A DNA stretch of 35,303 nt from Pseudomonadota bacterium (GTDB lineage Bacteria > Myxococcota_A > Polyangia > Haliangiales > Haliangiaceae): positions 1 to 35,303 of the forward strand of contig JAEYYV010000245.1 in NCBI GenBank assembly GCA_023428295.1. Reading direction: 5' to 3'. The position numbers and the translations under genes are program-made. Below the pieces are notes generated by a model. The model worked only from the letters and a program-made list of their open reading frames with translations. It did not search any database and was not told where the DNA came from. How positions within the stretch are numbered: the stretch's first letter is position 1; each line of letters begins with the position of its first letter. This document shows, piece by piece, positions 7,503 to 16,118 of this stretch.

Positions 7503-9086
7503 ATGAAGGCAACGTTTTCGAAGCTGCTCGCGTCTCTCCTCGTCTCCGGCCTTGGAGCGGGGATCGCTGGAGCGCAGCCGGTCACCACGCCGGCACAAGT
7601 CGAACCATCGCAGGTCGAGGCGGGTGCCCTCGGCGTGGAGATCCTGGATCCGAGTGGCGCGCTCGCAGCAGAGCAGACGCGCGCGGCGATCGGTGCAGAG
7701 CTCGGCGTGCGCATCGTCGGTCAGTCCGCGTACGCGCCGGCGCTCGGCCGTCTCGAGATCGCGATCGATCAAGGCACGGTGCGCATCGCGTATCACCCGG
7801 CGCCCGGCACGGTCATCGAGCGCACGCTCGCGTTGCCCGTCGAACAAGCGGATCGCATCTCGCTGGTCGCGTACGTGGCGACGAACCTCGTGCGCGATCA
7901 GGCGTCCGAGGTGCTCGGCGGGTTGCCCGTGATCCCGCCAACCGTCACGCCCGCGCGGGTGGCGCAGCCGGCCGCACCGACGCGCTTCGTGCCCGCGACG
8001 ATCGGCTTCGTTCCGCCGCTCACGCTCGATCGCGCGTTCGGCGAACGGGTCACCGTGGGCTTCGGTCTACACGCGATCATGGGCAAGACGGACAGCACGA
8101 TCGCCGCGACGATCAGCGGCGTCGTCGATGTCGTCAGCGACAACATGCACGGCGCGCAGATCGGCGGGGCCGTGGCGGCAACTTTGGGCCACGCGCGAGG
8201 GTTCCAACTTGGCGGTGCGGTTTCCCTCGCGCGTGGTTCATTCTATGGAGCGCAGATCGGCGGCGCGGCGGCCATCGCCGGTGGCGCGTCGACGGGCGCG
8301 CAGATCGGCGGCGCTGCGAGCGTGGCCGAGGACCACTACGGACTGCAGATCGGCGGCGCCGTCTCGATCGCCAAGCGGACGCGCGGTCTCCAGATCGGCG
8401 GCGCTGGCACCATGACCGGCCGGATGTACGGCGCGCAGATCGGCGGCGCGGTGAACATCGCGAGCCGCGTCGACGGCGCGCAGATCGGCGGCGCTGCCAA
8501 CATCGGCGGTGACGTATACGGCGTGCAGATCGGCGCCGTGAACATCGCCAAGAAGATGCGCGGCGTGCAGATCGGCGTCGTCAATCTCTCCGACGACGGC
8601 AACGAGAGCGTGCCGATCGGCGTCATCAACTACTCCAAGAACGGCGGCGTCGCGATCGATGGCTGGGTCGACAGCTCGCGCGTGTCGGCGCTCGCGTTCC
8701 GTCACGGCACGAAGTACATCCACAACATCTGGAGCCTCGGCTGGTCTCCGGACCACGACAACATCCTCGTCGGTGCGGGCCTCGGCGGAACCGTGCGCCT
8801 CGGCGACTCGATCGGCATCGACATCGACGCGATGACGTGGATGACCGATGTCTGGGACAACGAGCTCGGCCAGATCAACCAGCTGCGCGCGAGCCTGACG
8901 GTGCCGCTCGCCGCCAACATCGAAGCGTTCGGCGGCGTGGCGGCGAATGTTTACGTCGCTGATCGAATGAACGACAACTCCGACAACTTCCATCCCGTCA
9001 TGGCGCGCACCTACGAGCCCGGCGACTCGACCAAGGTCGTCTTGTGGCCGAGCGCGTTCGTCGGCGTGCGAGTCAAGGCGAAGTAA
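7503..9086 (+). CDS. Secreted surface protein with GxQIG tandem repeats (LA_2272-like)
   Basis: A 527-residue protein starting at ATG 7503 with a clear signal peptide (LLASLLVSGLGAGIAGAQ). An N-terminal domain of about 170 residues and a Pro-containing linker lead into about 11 repeats of 14-16 residues (about 216-383), each beginning G-A/V/L-Q-I-G-G/V. A C-terminal beta-rich region of about 140 residues resembles outer-membrane barrel strands (ILVGAGLGGTVRLG and similar). The repeat type matches what I recall as the LA_2272 surface-repeat family of Leptospira and myxobacteria. Repeat regularity suggests a beta-solenoid or stacked strands. It is transcribed divergently from an ECF sigma gene across the TCGTTCAA array, so it may be a regulon member. 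Function is otherwise unknown. Confidence 0.82.
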   Translation: MKATFSKLLASLLVSGLGAGIAGAQPVTTPAQVEPSQVEAGALGVEILDPSGALAAEQTRAAIGAELGVRIVGQSAYAPALGRLEIAIDQGTVRIAYHPAPGTVIERTLALPVEQADRISLVAYVATNLVRDQASEVLGGLPVIPPTVTPARVAQPAAPTRFVPATIGFVPPLTLDRAFGERVTVGFGLHAIMGKTDSTIAATISGVVDVVSDNMHGAQIGGAVAATLGHARGFQLGGAVSLARGSFYGAQIGGAAAIAGGASTGAQIGGAASVAEDHYGLQIGGAVSIAKRTRGLQIGGAGTMTGRMYGAQIGGAVNIASRVDGAQIGGAANIGGDVYGVQIGAVNIAKKMRGVQIGVVNLSDDGNESVPIGVINYSKNGGVAIDGWVDSSRVSALAFRHGTKYIHNIWSLGWSPDHDNILVGAGLGGTVRLGDSIGIDIDAMTWMTDVWDNELGQINQLRASLTVPLAANIEAFGGVAANVYVADRMNDNSDNFHPVMARTYEPGDSTKVVLWPSAFVGVRVKAK

Positions 9087-9114
9087 TGGAGCTCGTATTC
9101 GTCGCAGCTGTTGT

Positions 9115-9137
9115 CGCGGCCGCGGCGTTCGGCCGCG
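9115..9137. terminator. GC-rich hairpin between convergent genes
   Basis: CGCGGCCG (9115-9122) and CGGCCGCG (9130-9137) form a perfect 8-base stem with a 7-base loop, in the 52 bases between two converging stop codons. There is no T tract, so it may act in both directions or with Rho. Confidence 0.5.
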
Positions 9138-9138
9138 C

Positions 9139-9696
9139 TCACTCCCACGCGGCTTCGATCTGGCAGAACTCGTTTCCTCGGAGACGGCACGCGACCTCGC
9201 TCGACTTCACGTTCTTGCCGCCCGAGAGCTCGATCGATCGTCCGGCCCAGCCCATCACCGATCGGCAGTGAACTTCGTGCGGCGCGTCGAAGCCGCGAAT
9301 GCGTAGCACCGCGGTCTTGGGTCCCCGCGTCATGACCTCGAGGTAGCCGGAGTCGTAGTGCGCGCTCCACAAGCGCACCGCGCGCCCGAGGATCCAGTGC
9401 GTGGTGCCGACCTTGTAGAACAGCCGATAGATCGTGGTCAGGTTTGCGTCGGCGCCGTGCCGCGCGAGCTCGTCGACGAGCGCGAGGTCACCTTTGCCGA
9501 ACAAGCGATCGATCGTGGTGATTAGCTCGACGAACTGATCGAGCGGATACCACTGCGCCTTGTGGATCCCTCGCTCGACGTTGGTGCGCAGCTCCGGCGA
9601 CACCTGCGCCAGAAGTCGACTCATCCCCTTCTCACCGTGGTTCAACTGCACCCACAGGACGCGCGACGAGAGCGCGCTTCCCTTGACGTTCGCCAC
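9139..9696 (-). CDS. DUF2378-like (TIGR02265) myxobacterial protein
   Basis: A 185-residue protein of a family I recall as largely confined to myxobacteria (DUF2378/TIGR02265-like, possibly related to V4R/heme-NO-binding folds). Visible conserved stretches include VKGSALSSRVLWVQLNHGE, RHGADANLTTIYRLFYKVGT, HWILGRAVRLWSAHYDSG and a C-terminal pair of cysteines in ACRLRGNEFC. The start is taken as GTG 9696 because the conserved VKGSALSS block would be lost from ATG 9624. A TATACT hexamer ends 5 bases before this GTG, so the mRNA may be leaderless. It starts 21 bases from, and divergent to, pccB. The biochemical role is not known; the family name is from memory and not verified by search. Confidence 0.75.
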   Translation of the reverse strand: MANVKGSALSSRVLWVQLNHGEKGMSRLLAQVSPELRTNVERGIHKAQWYPLDQFVELITTIDRLFGKGDLALVDELARHGADANLTTIYRLFYKVGTTHWILGRAVRLWSAHYDSGYLEVMTRGPKTAVLRIRGFDAPHEVHCRSVMGWAGRSIELSGGKNVKSSEVACRLRGNEFCQIEAAWE

Positions 9697-9709
9697 GCCC
9701 AAGTATACG
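9683..9709 (+). promoter_or_regulatory. Putative pccB promoter TTGACG-N15-TATACG
   Basis: TTGACG at 9683-9688 and TATACG at 9704-9709 are separated by 15 bases, with the pccB GTG at 9718 only 8 bases after the -10. The -35 lies within the coding sequence of the divergent gene. Spacing is shorter than the ideal 17. Confidence 0.4.
9702..9707 (-). promoter_or_regulatory. -10-like TATACT for the DUF2378-like gene
   Basis: On the minus strand TATACT lies 5 bases upstream of GTG 9696, which would put transcription start at or near the start codon. No good -35 is seen. It shares the GTATAC palindrome with the opposing pccB element. Confidence 0.4.
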
Positions 9710-9717
9710 CCGCTCGG

Positions 9718-11268
<1,551 letters not shown>

Positions 11269-11271
<3 letters not shown>

Positions 11272-11345
11272 ATCGCGCGTCGATCCCGCGACGATCCCGC
11301 ATCGATCGCGCGTCGATCCCGCGTCGATCCCGCGTCGATCCCGCG
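11269..11345. repeat. 11-base minisatellite, seven units
   Basis: Seven consecutive 11-base units of TCGATCCCGCG, four of them exact (11280, 11313, 11324, 11335) and three with one or two changes. The first, degenerate, unit contains the pccB TAG stop. The period is one helical turn. It fills most of the space between pccB and the next gene. Confidence 0.85.
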
Positions 11346-11387
11346 ACTGCAAACGGCTAGCGACGACAGTATCGACCCGAGGCGAGG

Positions 11388-11393
11388 TAGGCT
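11388..11393 (+). promoter_or_regulatory. -10-like TAGGCT near the TPR lipoprotein start
   Basis: TAGGCT ends 6 bases before GTG 11400 (an alternative start) and directly before GTG 11394. It overlaps a GAGG that could instead serve as ribosome binding site for 11394. Either a leaderless start at 11400 or a ribosome-binding start at 11394 is possible. Confidence 0.3.
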
Positions 11394-13043
11394 GTGCGCG
11401 TGTCATCGGTTCGACGTGTCGTGATGTGTCTCGCGCTCGCCGCGTGCACACCTACGAAGCCGCCGGTGCGCCCGCTCCCCCCGATGTCCTCGTCGGCCTA
11501 CGCGTACTACCTCGACGGAAAGCTCGCGGCGTATCGCTCGGACTGGGACGCCGCGGTGGACTCGCTACGCGAAGCCATGAAGGCCGCGCCCGATCAGCCG
11601 ATGATCGCGGTGGAGCTCGCGCGCGCGCTGTCCAAGGCAAAGAAGGATGTCGCCGCACGCGAGACGCTCGCGCAGGCGCGCACGAAGTGGCCCGATCACC
11701 CGCAGGTGTGGCGTGTCTCGGGCGATCTGCTCGCGAGCAGCGCGAAGCCCGAGGCGATCCGCGCATACCAGCGTGCGATCCGGCTCTCGCCCGACGACGA
11801 AGAGGCGTACCTCGGGCTCGCGAAGCTGCAGTCACCTGCCGACGCGGAGGCCACGCTGCGCGAGCTCGTCGCCAAGCTCCCCGCGTCCGTCGAGGGGCAC
11901 TACCGGCTCGCGGTGCGACGGTACAAGAAGGGCCAGCTGCCGCAGGCGATCTCGTCGCTGCGCAAGGTGCTCGAGCTCGATCCCGATCATCTCGACGCGC
12001 GCCTCGATCTCGCGCGTGCACTGCGCCGCACCGGCGAGCTCGCGAAGGCGATCGAGCAAACGCGCAGCGCGTTCGATCGCAGCGGCCAGGCGCTCGACAT
12101 CGCCGAGGAGCTGTTCTGGCTGCTCTGCGAAGCCGATGATCGCACCGCCGCGATCGATCTGCTGACCCTCCTCGATGATGAGCGCAGCGACGTCGATGCG
12201 CTCTCCGCCGTGGCGCGATTCGAGCGCGGGCTCGGTCGCCTCGAGCAAGCGCGCGCGATCGCGGACCGCGTCGCGATCGTCGAGCCGGAAGCCGGCGTCC
12301 TGCTTCACGCCGAGATCGACGCGCACACCGATCCCGCTGGCGTCACCAAGAAGCTGCTCGCGATCCCCGCGGACTCGCCGCGCTTTGGCGACGCGCGCAG
12401 GCTCGCCGCGTCGACGCTGCTCGCCACCGGAGACGCCGCCCGCGCGCTGGCCGCGATCACGCCCGCGCGCGAAGCGAACCCGAAGGATCTGGAGCTCGCG
12501 CTGGTCGCTCTCTACGCACGTGCCGATACCGGCGACGTCGCGGGGGCCAAGGCGCGGGCGGCCGCGCTTGGCTCGGGGCTCGGCCCGACGATCGTGCGCG
12601 CGCGCGTGCTCGACCACGTCGGCGATAGTGACGGCGCGCTCGCGCTCCTCGAGAAGCTGCTCGTGGAGCACCCAGACTCGACGACGGTGCTGAACTTCGC
12701 GGGCTACATCCTCGCCGATGGCAATCGCCGCCTCGCCGACGCGCACAAGTGGCTCGCACACGCGCGCGAGCTGTCGCCCGGCGATCCCGCCATCCTCGAC
12801 AGCTGGGGCTGGCTGCTCGTGCGTCAGGGCAAGGCTCGCGAGGCGGTCCGCATCCTCGATCGCGCCGCGCGCTTCTCGCCGCGCGAACCCGAGATCCTGT
12901 TTCACCTCGCCGCAGCGTGGGCAGCCGATGGCGCGCCCGAGACCGCGCGCACGATCCTCGATCGAGCGAGCGCACTGCATCCGACACCCGCGGTACAGAA
13001 GAGGATCGACGCGCTGCGCGCCACGCTTCCCGCACCGCGGTGA
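11394..13043 (+). CDS. TPR-repeat lipoprotein
   Basis: A 549-residue predicted lipoprotein. The signal peptide ends in the lipobox LAAC with Cys18, followed by a short Pro-rich linker. The rest is a string of tetratricopeptide-like helices, clearest in YLDGKLAAYRSDWDAAVDSL, KPEAIRAYQRAIRLSPDDEE, KKGQLPQAISSLRKVLELDP and GKAREAVRILDRAARFSPRE. TPR lipoproteins act as periplasmic or outer-membrane scaffolds; the partner is unknown. The start is GTG 11394 with GAGG 6 bases upstream; GTG 11400 is in frame and equally compatible with the signal peptide. The next gene follows after 4 bases and is probably co-transcribed. Confidence 0.85.
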   Translation: MRVSSVRRVVMCLALAACTPTKPPVRPLPPMSSSAYAYYLDGKLAAYRSDWDAAVDSLREAMKAAPDQPMIAVELARALSKAKKDVAARETLAQARTKWPDHPQVWRVSGDLLASSAKPEAIRAYQRAIRLSPDDEEAYLGLAKLQSPADAEATLRELVAKLPASVEGHYRLAVRRYKKGQLPQAISSLRKVLELDPDHLDARLDLARALRRTGELAKAIEQTRSAFDRSGQALDIAEELFWLLCEADDRTAAIDLLTLLDDERSDVDALSAVARFERGLGRLEQARAIADRVAIVEPEAGVLLHAEIDAHTDPAGVTKKLLAIPADSPRFGDARRLAASTLLATGDAARALAAITPAREANPKDLELALVALYARADTGDVAGAKARAAALGSGLGPTIVRARVLDHVGDSDGALALLEKLLVEHPDSTTVLNFAGYILADGNRRLADAHKWLAHARELSPGDPAILDSWGWLLVRQGKAREAVRILDRAARFSPREPEILFHLAAAWAADGAPETARTILDRASALHPTPAVQKRIDALRATLPAPR

Positions 13044-13047
13044 TACG

Positions 13048-13350
13048 ATGACGCGCATGATGCGTTGGATCGCCGTCGCGCTGCTCGCTGTGGCCGGATG
13101 CAAGAACGCGCCGTCGGAGGATCAATGCCGACAGCTGCTGGAGCACCTCGTCGAGCTCGAGTTCAAGAAGGCGGGCGCGCAGGCCACCGACTCGATGAAG
13201 GCGGAGATCGCGAAGCAGAAGAACGCGGTGGCGGAGGCCAAGCCCGAGTTCATCACCGTGTGCCGCGACAAGACGGCGAAAGAGCGCGTCACCTGTGCGC
13301 TCGCCGCGAAGGATCTCGACGCGGTCGCCAAGTGCGACGAGCAGAAGTGA
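13048..13350 (+). CDS. Small Cys-containing lipoprotein
   Basis: A 100-residue predicted lipoprotein with lipobox AVAGC (Cys18), beginning 4 bases after the TPR lipoprotein stop. The mature part is helical and Lys/Glu/Ala-rich, with four further cysteines (in SEDQCRQLL, FITVCRD, VTCALAAK and AKCDEQK) that could form two disulfides. ATG 13057 and ATG 13060 are in-frame alternatives, the former preceded at 7 bases by TACGAT. I do not recognise a family. The hairpin at 13389-13413 probably ends this transcript. Confidence 0.75.
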   Translation: MTRMMRWIAVALLAVAGCKNAPSEDQCRQLLEHLVELEFKKAGAQATDSMKAEIAKQKNAVAEAKPEFITVCRDKTAKERVTCALAAKDLDAVAKCDEQK

Positions 13351-13388
13351 TTCAGACGGACGTAGCGAACAAGTAGCTCACCCTCGAC

Positions 13389-13413
13389 GCCATCGCCCAC
13401 GATCGGCGATGGC
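13389..13413 (+). terminator. Hairpin terminator after the small lipoprotein gene
   Basis: GCCATCGCC (13389-13397) and GGCGATGGC (13405-13413) form a perfect 9-base stem with a 7-base loop, followed by TGTT. The T tract is weak, but the position after the stop at 13350 and before the next promoter fits termination. Confidence 0.6.
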
Positions 13414-13439
13414 TGTTCCCTGGTCTGGCCTCGGCGGTC

Positions 13440-13445
13440 TACAAT
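13440..13445 (+). promoter_or_regulatory. -10 element TACAAT of the kinase gene
   Basis: TACAAT matches the -10 consensus at five of six positions and ends 6 bases before GTG 13452, so transcription would begin at or next to the start codon (leaderless mRNA). No ribosome binding site is seen. No convincing -35 is seen. Confidence 0.5.
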
Positions 13446-13451
13446 GGCTCG

Positions 13452-15143
13452 GTGAACGTCGGGAGTTCGATCGGGGCGTACCGCATCCTCAAGCAACTCG
13501 GTGAGGGCGGCATGGGATCGGTCTGGTTGGCAGAGCACACGATGCTCGGACGCCGTGCAGCGATCAAAGTGCTGCACACCGAGTTCTCGAGCCGGCCCGA
13601 GTTCGTGCAGCGCTTCTTCAACGAAGCACGCGCGGCGACGGCGATCGAGGATCCGGGCATCGTCCAGATCTTCGATTTCGGTCAGCACACCGACGGAAGC
13701 GCGTACATCGTGATGGAGTTGCTCGACGGCGAGACGGTCGACAAGCGTCTCCAGCGCACCGGCACGCTCGACGTCCCGTCCTCGCTTCGCATCATGCGCC
13801 AGATCGCGAGCACGCTCGGCGCCGCGCACGCTCGCGGCATCGTGCACCGCGATCTCAAACCCGAGAACATCTTCATCGTTCGCGATCCGGAGGTGAACGG
13901 CGGCGAGCGCGCGAAGATCCTCGACTTCGGCATCGCGAAGCTCACCGCGGACGGCGCGAACAAGGTGAAGACGCAGACATCGGCCGTGATGGGCACGCCG
14001 ACCTACATGTCGCCCGAGCAGTGTCGCGGCGCCGGTCACGTCGATCAGCGCTCGGACGTGTACGCGCTCGGCTGCGTCCTGTTCCACATGCTCGTGGGCC
14101 GCCCGCCGTTTGTCTCCGAAGGCATCGGCGATCTGATCGTCATGCACATGACCGCGGATCCGCCGATCCCGTCGACGATGCGCGCCGGTGGTCTCCCGCC
14201 CGAGGTGGATCAGATGATCCTGCGCTGCCTCGCCAAGAACCCCGCACACCGCTTCTCGTCGGGAGCCGAGCTCGCCATCGCCCTCGGCGCGCTGACCGGC
14301 TCGTCGCCGATGCACGGTGGATTCCCGTCGCAGCCCGGCATCGCGCAGTACCCGCAGCCGAACCTGAGCTCGCAGCCGGGCATTCCTCCGCAGCCGGGAT
14401 TCAACTCGCATCCGGGCTTCTCGCAGCCATCGCAGTCGTACTCGCAGCCGGGCGTTCCGACGACGCTCTCGCTCGGATCGAGCGCGGTCTCCGTCGCTCC
14501 GGCGAAGAGGTCGAGTGGCGTCATCATCGGCGTTGCTGGCGTATTGGTCGTCGGCGGCATTGTCGGTGTCGTGCTCGCGACGCGCGGTGGTGGGAAGACG
14601 CCGGATCCGCCCGAGGTTGCCAGCGAACCCGCGACACCGACGGTGACCGCTGCTGCTGTCGCTGCGCCTACGCCGGCGCCCGCTCCTGCACCGCCGCCTC
14701 CAGATCCGAACGCGGAGATTCGCGCGCGCATGAAGACCGTCCTCGCGGCGTTCCCCGCGTGGGCGAGCTCGCACGCGGACACTCCGTGTCCCGATGTCGC
14801 CGCGCTCGGCGTGACCGACACCGATCCGTGGAACAACGCGTTCACCATCACGTGCACCGATCAGCCGGGCGATCAGATCATCGGCGTCGTGTCGTTCGGT
14901 CCCGATGCAACACCCGGCACTGCCGACGACATCGCCTCGTGGCAGCTCGGCCGCGAGGTCACCGACGTGGTGCGTGGTGCGCGCTGGAGTCCGATCGCCA
15001 AGCCTGCGGTAGCGACGACGAAGAAGGAAACGTCCTCGCCGTCGAGCAAGCCCAAAGAGCCGAAGCAACCGAAAGAGAAGACCACGACGAAACCGGGCTC
15101 GCGCGTGGAGCTTGACGAGAACGGCCTGCCCATCTCGCGGTAG
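13452..15143 (+). CDS. Transmembrane Ser/Thr protein kinase with GspG-like extracytoplasmic domain
   Basis: A 563-residue Hanks-type kinase. The kinase domain is at about 8-275: glycine loop GEGGMG (17-22), K39 in AAIK, catalytic H132-R133-D134, D158 of DFG, and SPE in place of APE. All catalytic residues are present, so it should be active. A Pro/Gln/Gly-rich juxtamembrane linker (about 285-350) precedes one membrane helix (about 355-376) and a Pro/Ala-rich stalk. The extracytoplasmic domain (about 425-515) contains DPWNNAFTITC and SFGPDATPGTADDIASW, which resemble the C-terminal beta sheet and Ca-binding loop of the type II secretion pseudopilin GspG. A Lys/Pro-rich tail ends the protein. 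GTG 13452 is the start; the ATG 8 bases earlier hits a stop at once. It leads an operon with the next two genes. Confidence 0.92.
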   Translation: MNVGSSIGAYRILKQLGEGGMGSVWLAEHTMLGRRAAIKVLHTEFSSRPEFVQRFFNEARAATAIEDPGIVQIFDFGQHTDGSAYIVMELLDGETVDKRLQRTGTLDVPSSLRIMRQIASTLGAAHARGIVHRDLKPENIFIVRDPEVNGGERAKILDFGIAKLTADGANKVKTQTSAVMGTPTYMSPEQCRGAGHVDQRSDVYALGCVLFHMLVGRPPFVSEGIGDLIVMHMTADPPIPSTMRAGGLPPEVDQMILRCLAKNPAHRFSSGAELAIALGALTGSSPMHGGFPSQPGIAQYPQPNLSSQPGIPPQPGFNSHPGFSQPSQSYSQPGVPTTLSLGSSAVSVAPAKRSSGVIIGVAGVLVVGGIVGVVLATRGGGKTPDPPEVASEPATPTVTAAAVAAPTPAPAPAPPPPDPNAEIRARMKTVLAAFPAWASSHADTPCPDVAALGVTDTDPWNNAFTITCTDQPGDQIIGVVSFGPDATPGTADDIASWQLGREVTDVVRGARWSPIAKPAVATTKKETSSPSSKPKEPKQPKEKTTTKPGSRVELDENGLPISR

Positions 15144-15146
15144 TCT
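15141..15146 (+). promoter_or_regulatory. -10-like TAGTCT before the TPR/PEGA-like gene
   Basis: TAGTCT ends 6 bases before ATG 15153 and overlaps the kinase stop codon (TAG). It may be an internal promoter, but the 9-base gap to the kinase makes read-through equally likely. Confidence 0.25.
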
Positions 15147-15152
15147 GGGTCC

Positions 15153-16118
15153 ATGAGGGTGGTCGCGATCGCAGGTGTGCTCACCGCGGCGTTGTTGTCG
15201 AACGTGCACGCGCAGCCAGCAGGTGCGCAGGCCGAGGTCCTGTTCAAGAAAGGCCGCGAGCTGATGCAGAAGGGCCAGTACGCCGATGCGTGCATCGCCT
15301 TCGATCAGAGTCAGAAGCTCGAGCCTGCACCGACGACGCTGTTGAACCTCGCGGGCTGTCGCGAGAAGACCAACGAGCTCGCGACCGCGTGGGGCCTGTT
15401 TCTCGAAGCCGAGCGCGCCACTCGCTCTGCGATGGACGCGACGAACAAACAGCTGCACGACGTCGCGAAGAGCAAGGCCGCGAAGCTCGAGCCGCGGATC
15501 TCGAAGCTGACGATCAACGTCGCGCCTGGATCCGACGGTGTCGAGGTGAAGCGTGGAACGGAGCGCGTCGAGCCGGCGATGTGGGGGACTGCGTTGCCGA
15601 TCGATGGCGGCACGTACACGATCACCGCGAGCGCCCCCGGGAAGAAGACGTGGTCGACGGAGATCACGATCGCGATCGAGAAGGATGCAAAGACCGTCGA
15701 CATCCCGGTGCTCGAGAGCCCCACGATCGCGACCACGCCGCCTCCGGCGCCGACTCCAACGCCGCCACTTCCGACGACGACGGTCACCGCGGAGGCATCG
15801 GCGTCGGGATCGAAGCTGCCGTACATCGTGGGCGGTGGAGGCCTCGCGCTCGTTGGTGGCGCGGTCGGCATCGGCCTGTGGGGACGCTCGCAGTACAACG
15901 ACGCGAAGGCCGAGATGTCGAACCAGATGCGGCGCGACGATCTCGAGAAGTCAGCGAACAACAAGCTGCTCGTCGCGCAGATCGCGGGTATCGCGGGTGT
16001 GGCGACGATCGGCGTCGCCGTGTGGCTCTTGATTCGCGGCGACGGCGACGAGAGTCCCACGACCGCGCGCGTTCTCAGCGTGACGCCCGACGGGATCGCC
16101 ATCGGAGGTTCGTTCTGA
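15153..16118 (+). CDS. Periplasmic TPR / PEGA-like protein with two C-terminal membrane helices
   Basis: A 321-residue exported protein. The signal peptide ends near LLSNVHA-Q. A TPR-like unit follows (about 25-95, LFKKGRELMQKGQYADACIAFDQSQKL), then a PEGA-like beta domain (about 112-172, GTYTITASAPGKKTW), a Pro/Thr linker, and two hydrophobic segments (about 227-250 and 272-292) separated by a charged loop. The architecture matches the larger PEGA protein at 29567-31042. It starts 9 bases after the kinase stop and its TGA overlaps the next ATG by one base. By context it is a candidate partner or substrate of the kinase. Known family: TPR/PEGA proteins of myxobacteria, no defined biochemical role. 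Confidence 0.83.
   Translation: MRVVAIAGVLTAALLSNVHAQPAGAQAEVLFKKGRELMQKGQYADACIAFDQSQKLEPAPTTLLNLAGCREKTNELATAWGLFLEAERATRSAMDATNKQLHDVAKSKAAKLEPRISKLTINVAPGSDGVEVKRGTERVEPAMWGTALPIDGGTYTITASAPGKKTWSTEITIAIEKDAKTVDIPVLESPTIATTPPPAPTPTPPLPTTTVTAEASASGSKLPYIVGGGGLALVGGAVGIGLWGRSQYNDAKAEMSNQMRRDDLEKSANNKLLVAQIAGIAGVATIGVAVWLLIRGDGDESPTTARVLSVTPDGIAIGGSF

Noticed and set aside
13122..15458. Long minus-strand frame opposite the first kinase
   Set aside because: No domains, biased composition; the plus strand has complete kinase motifs.
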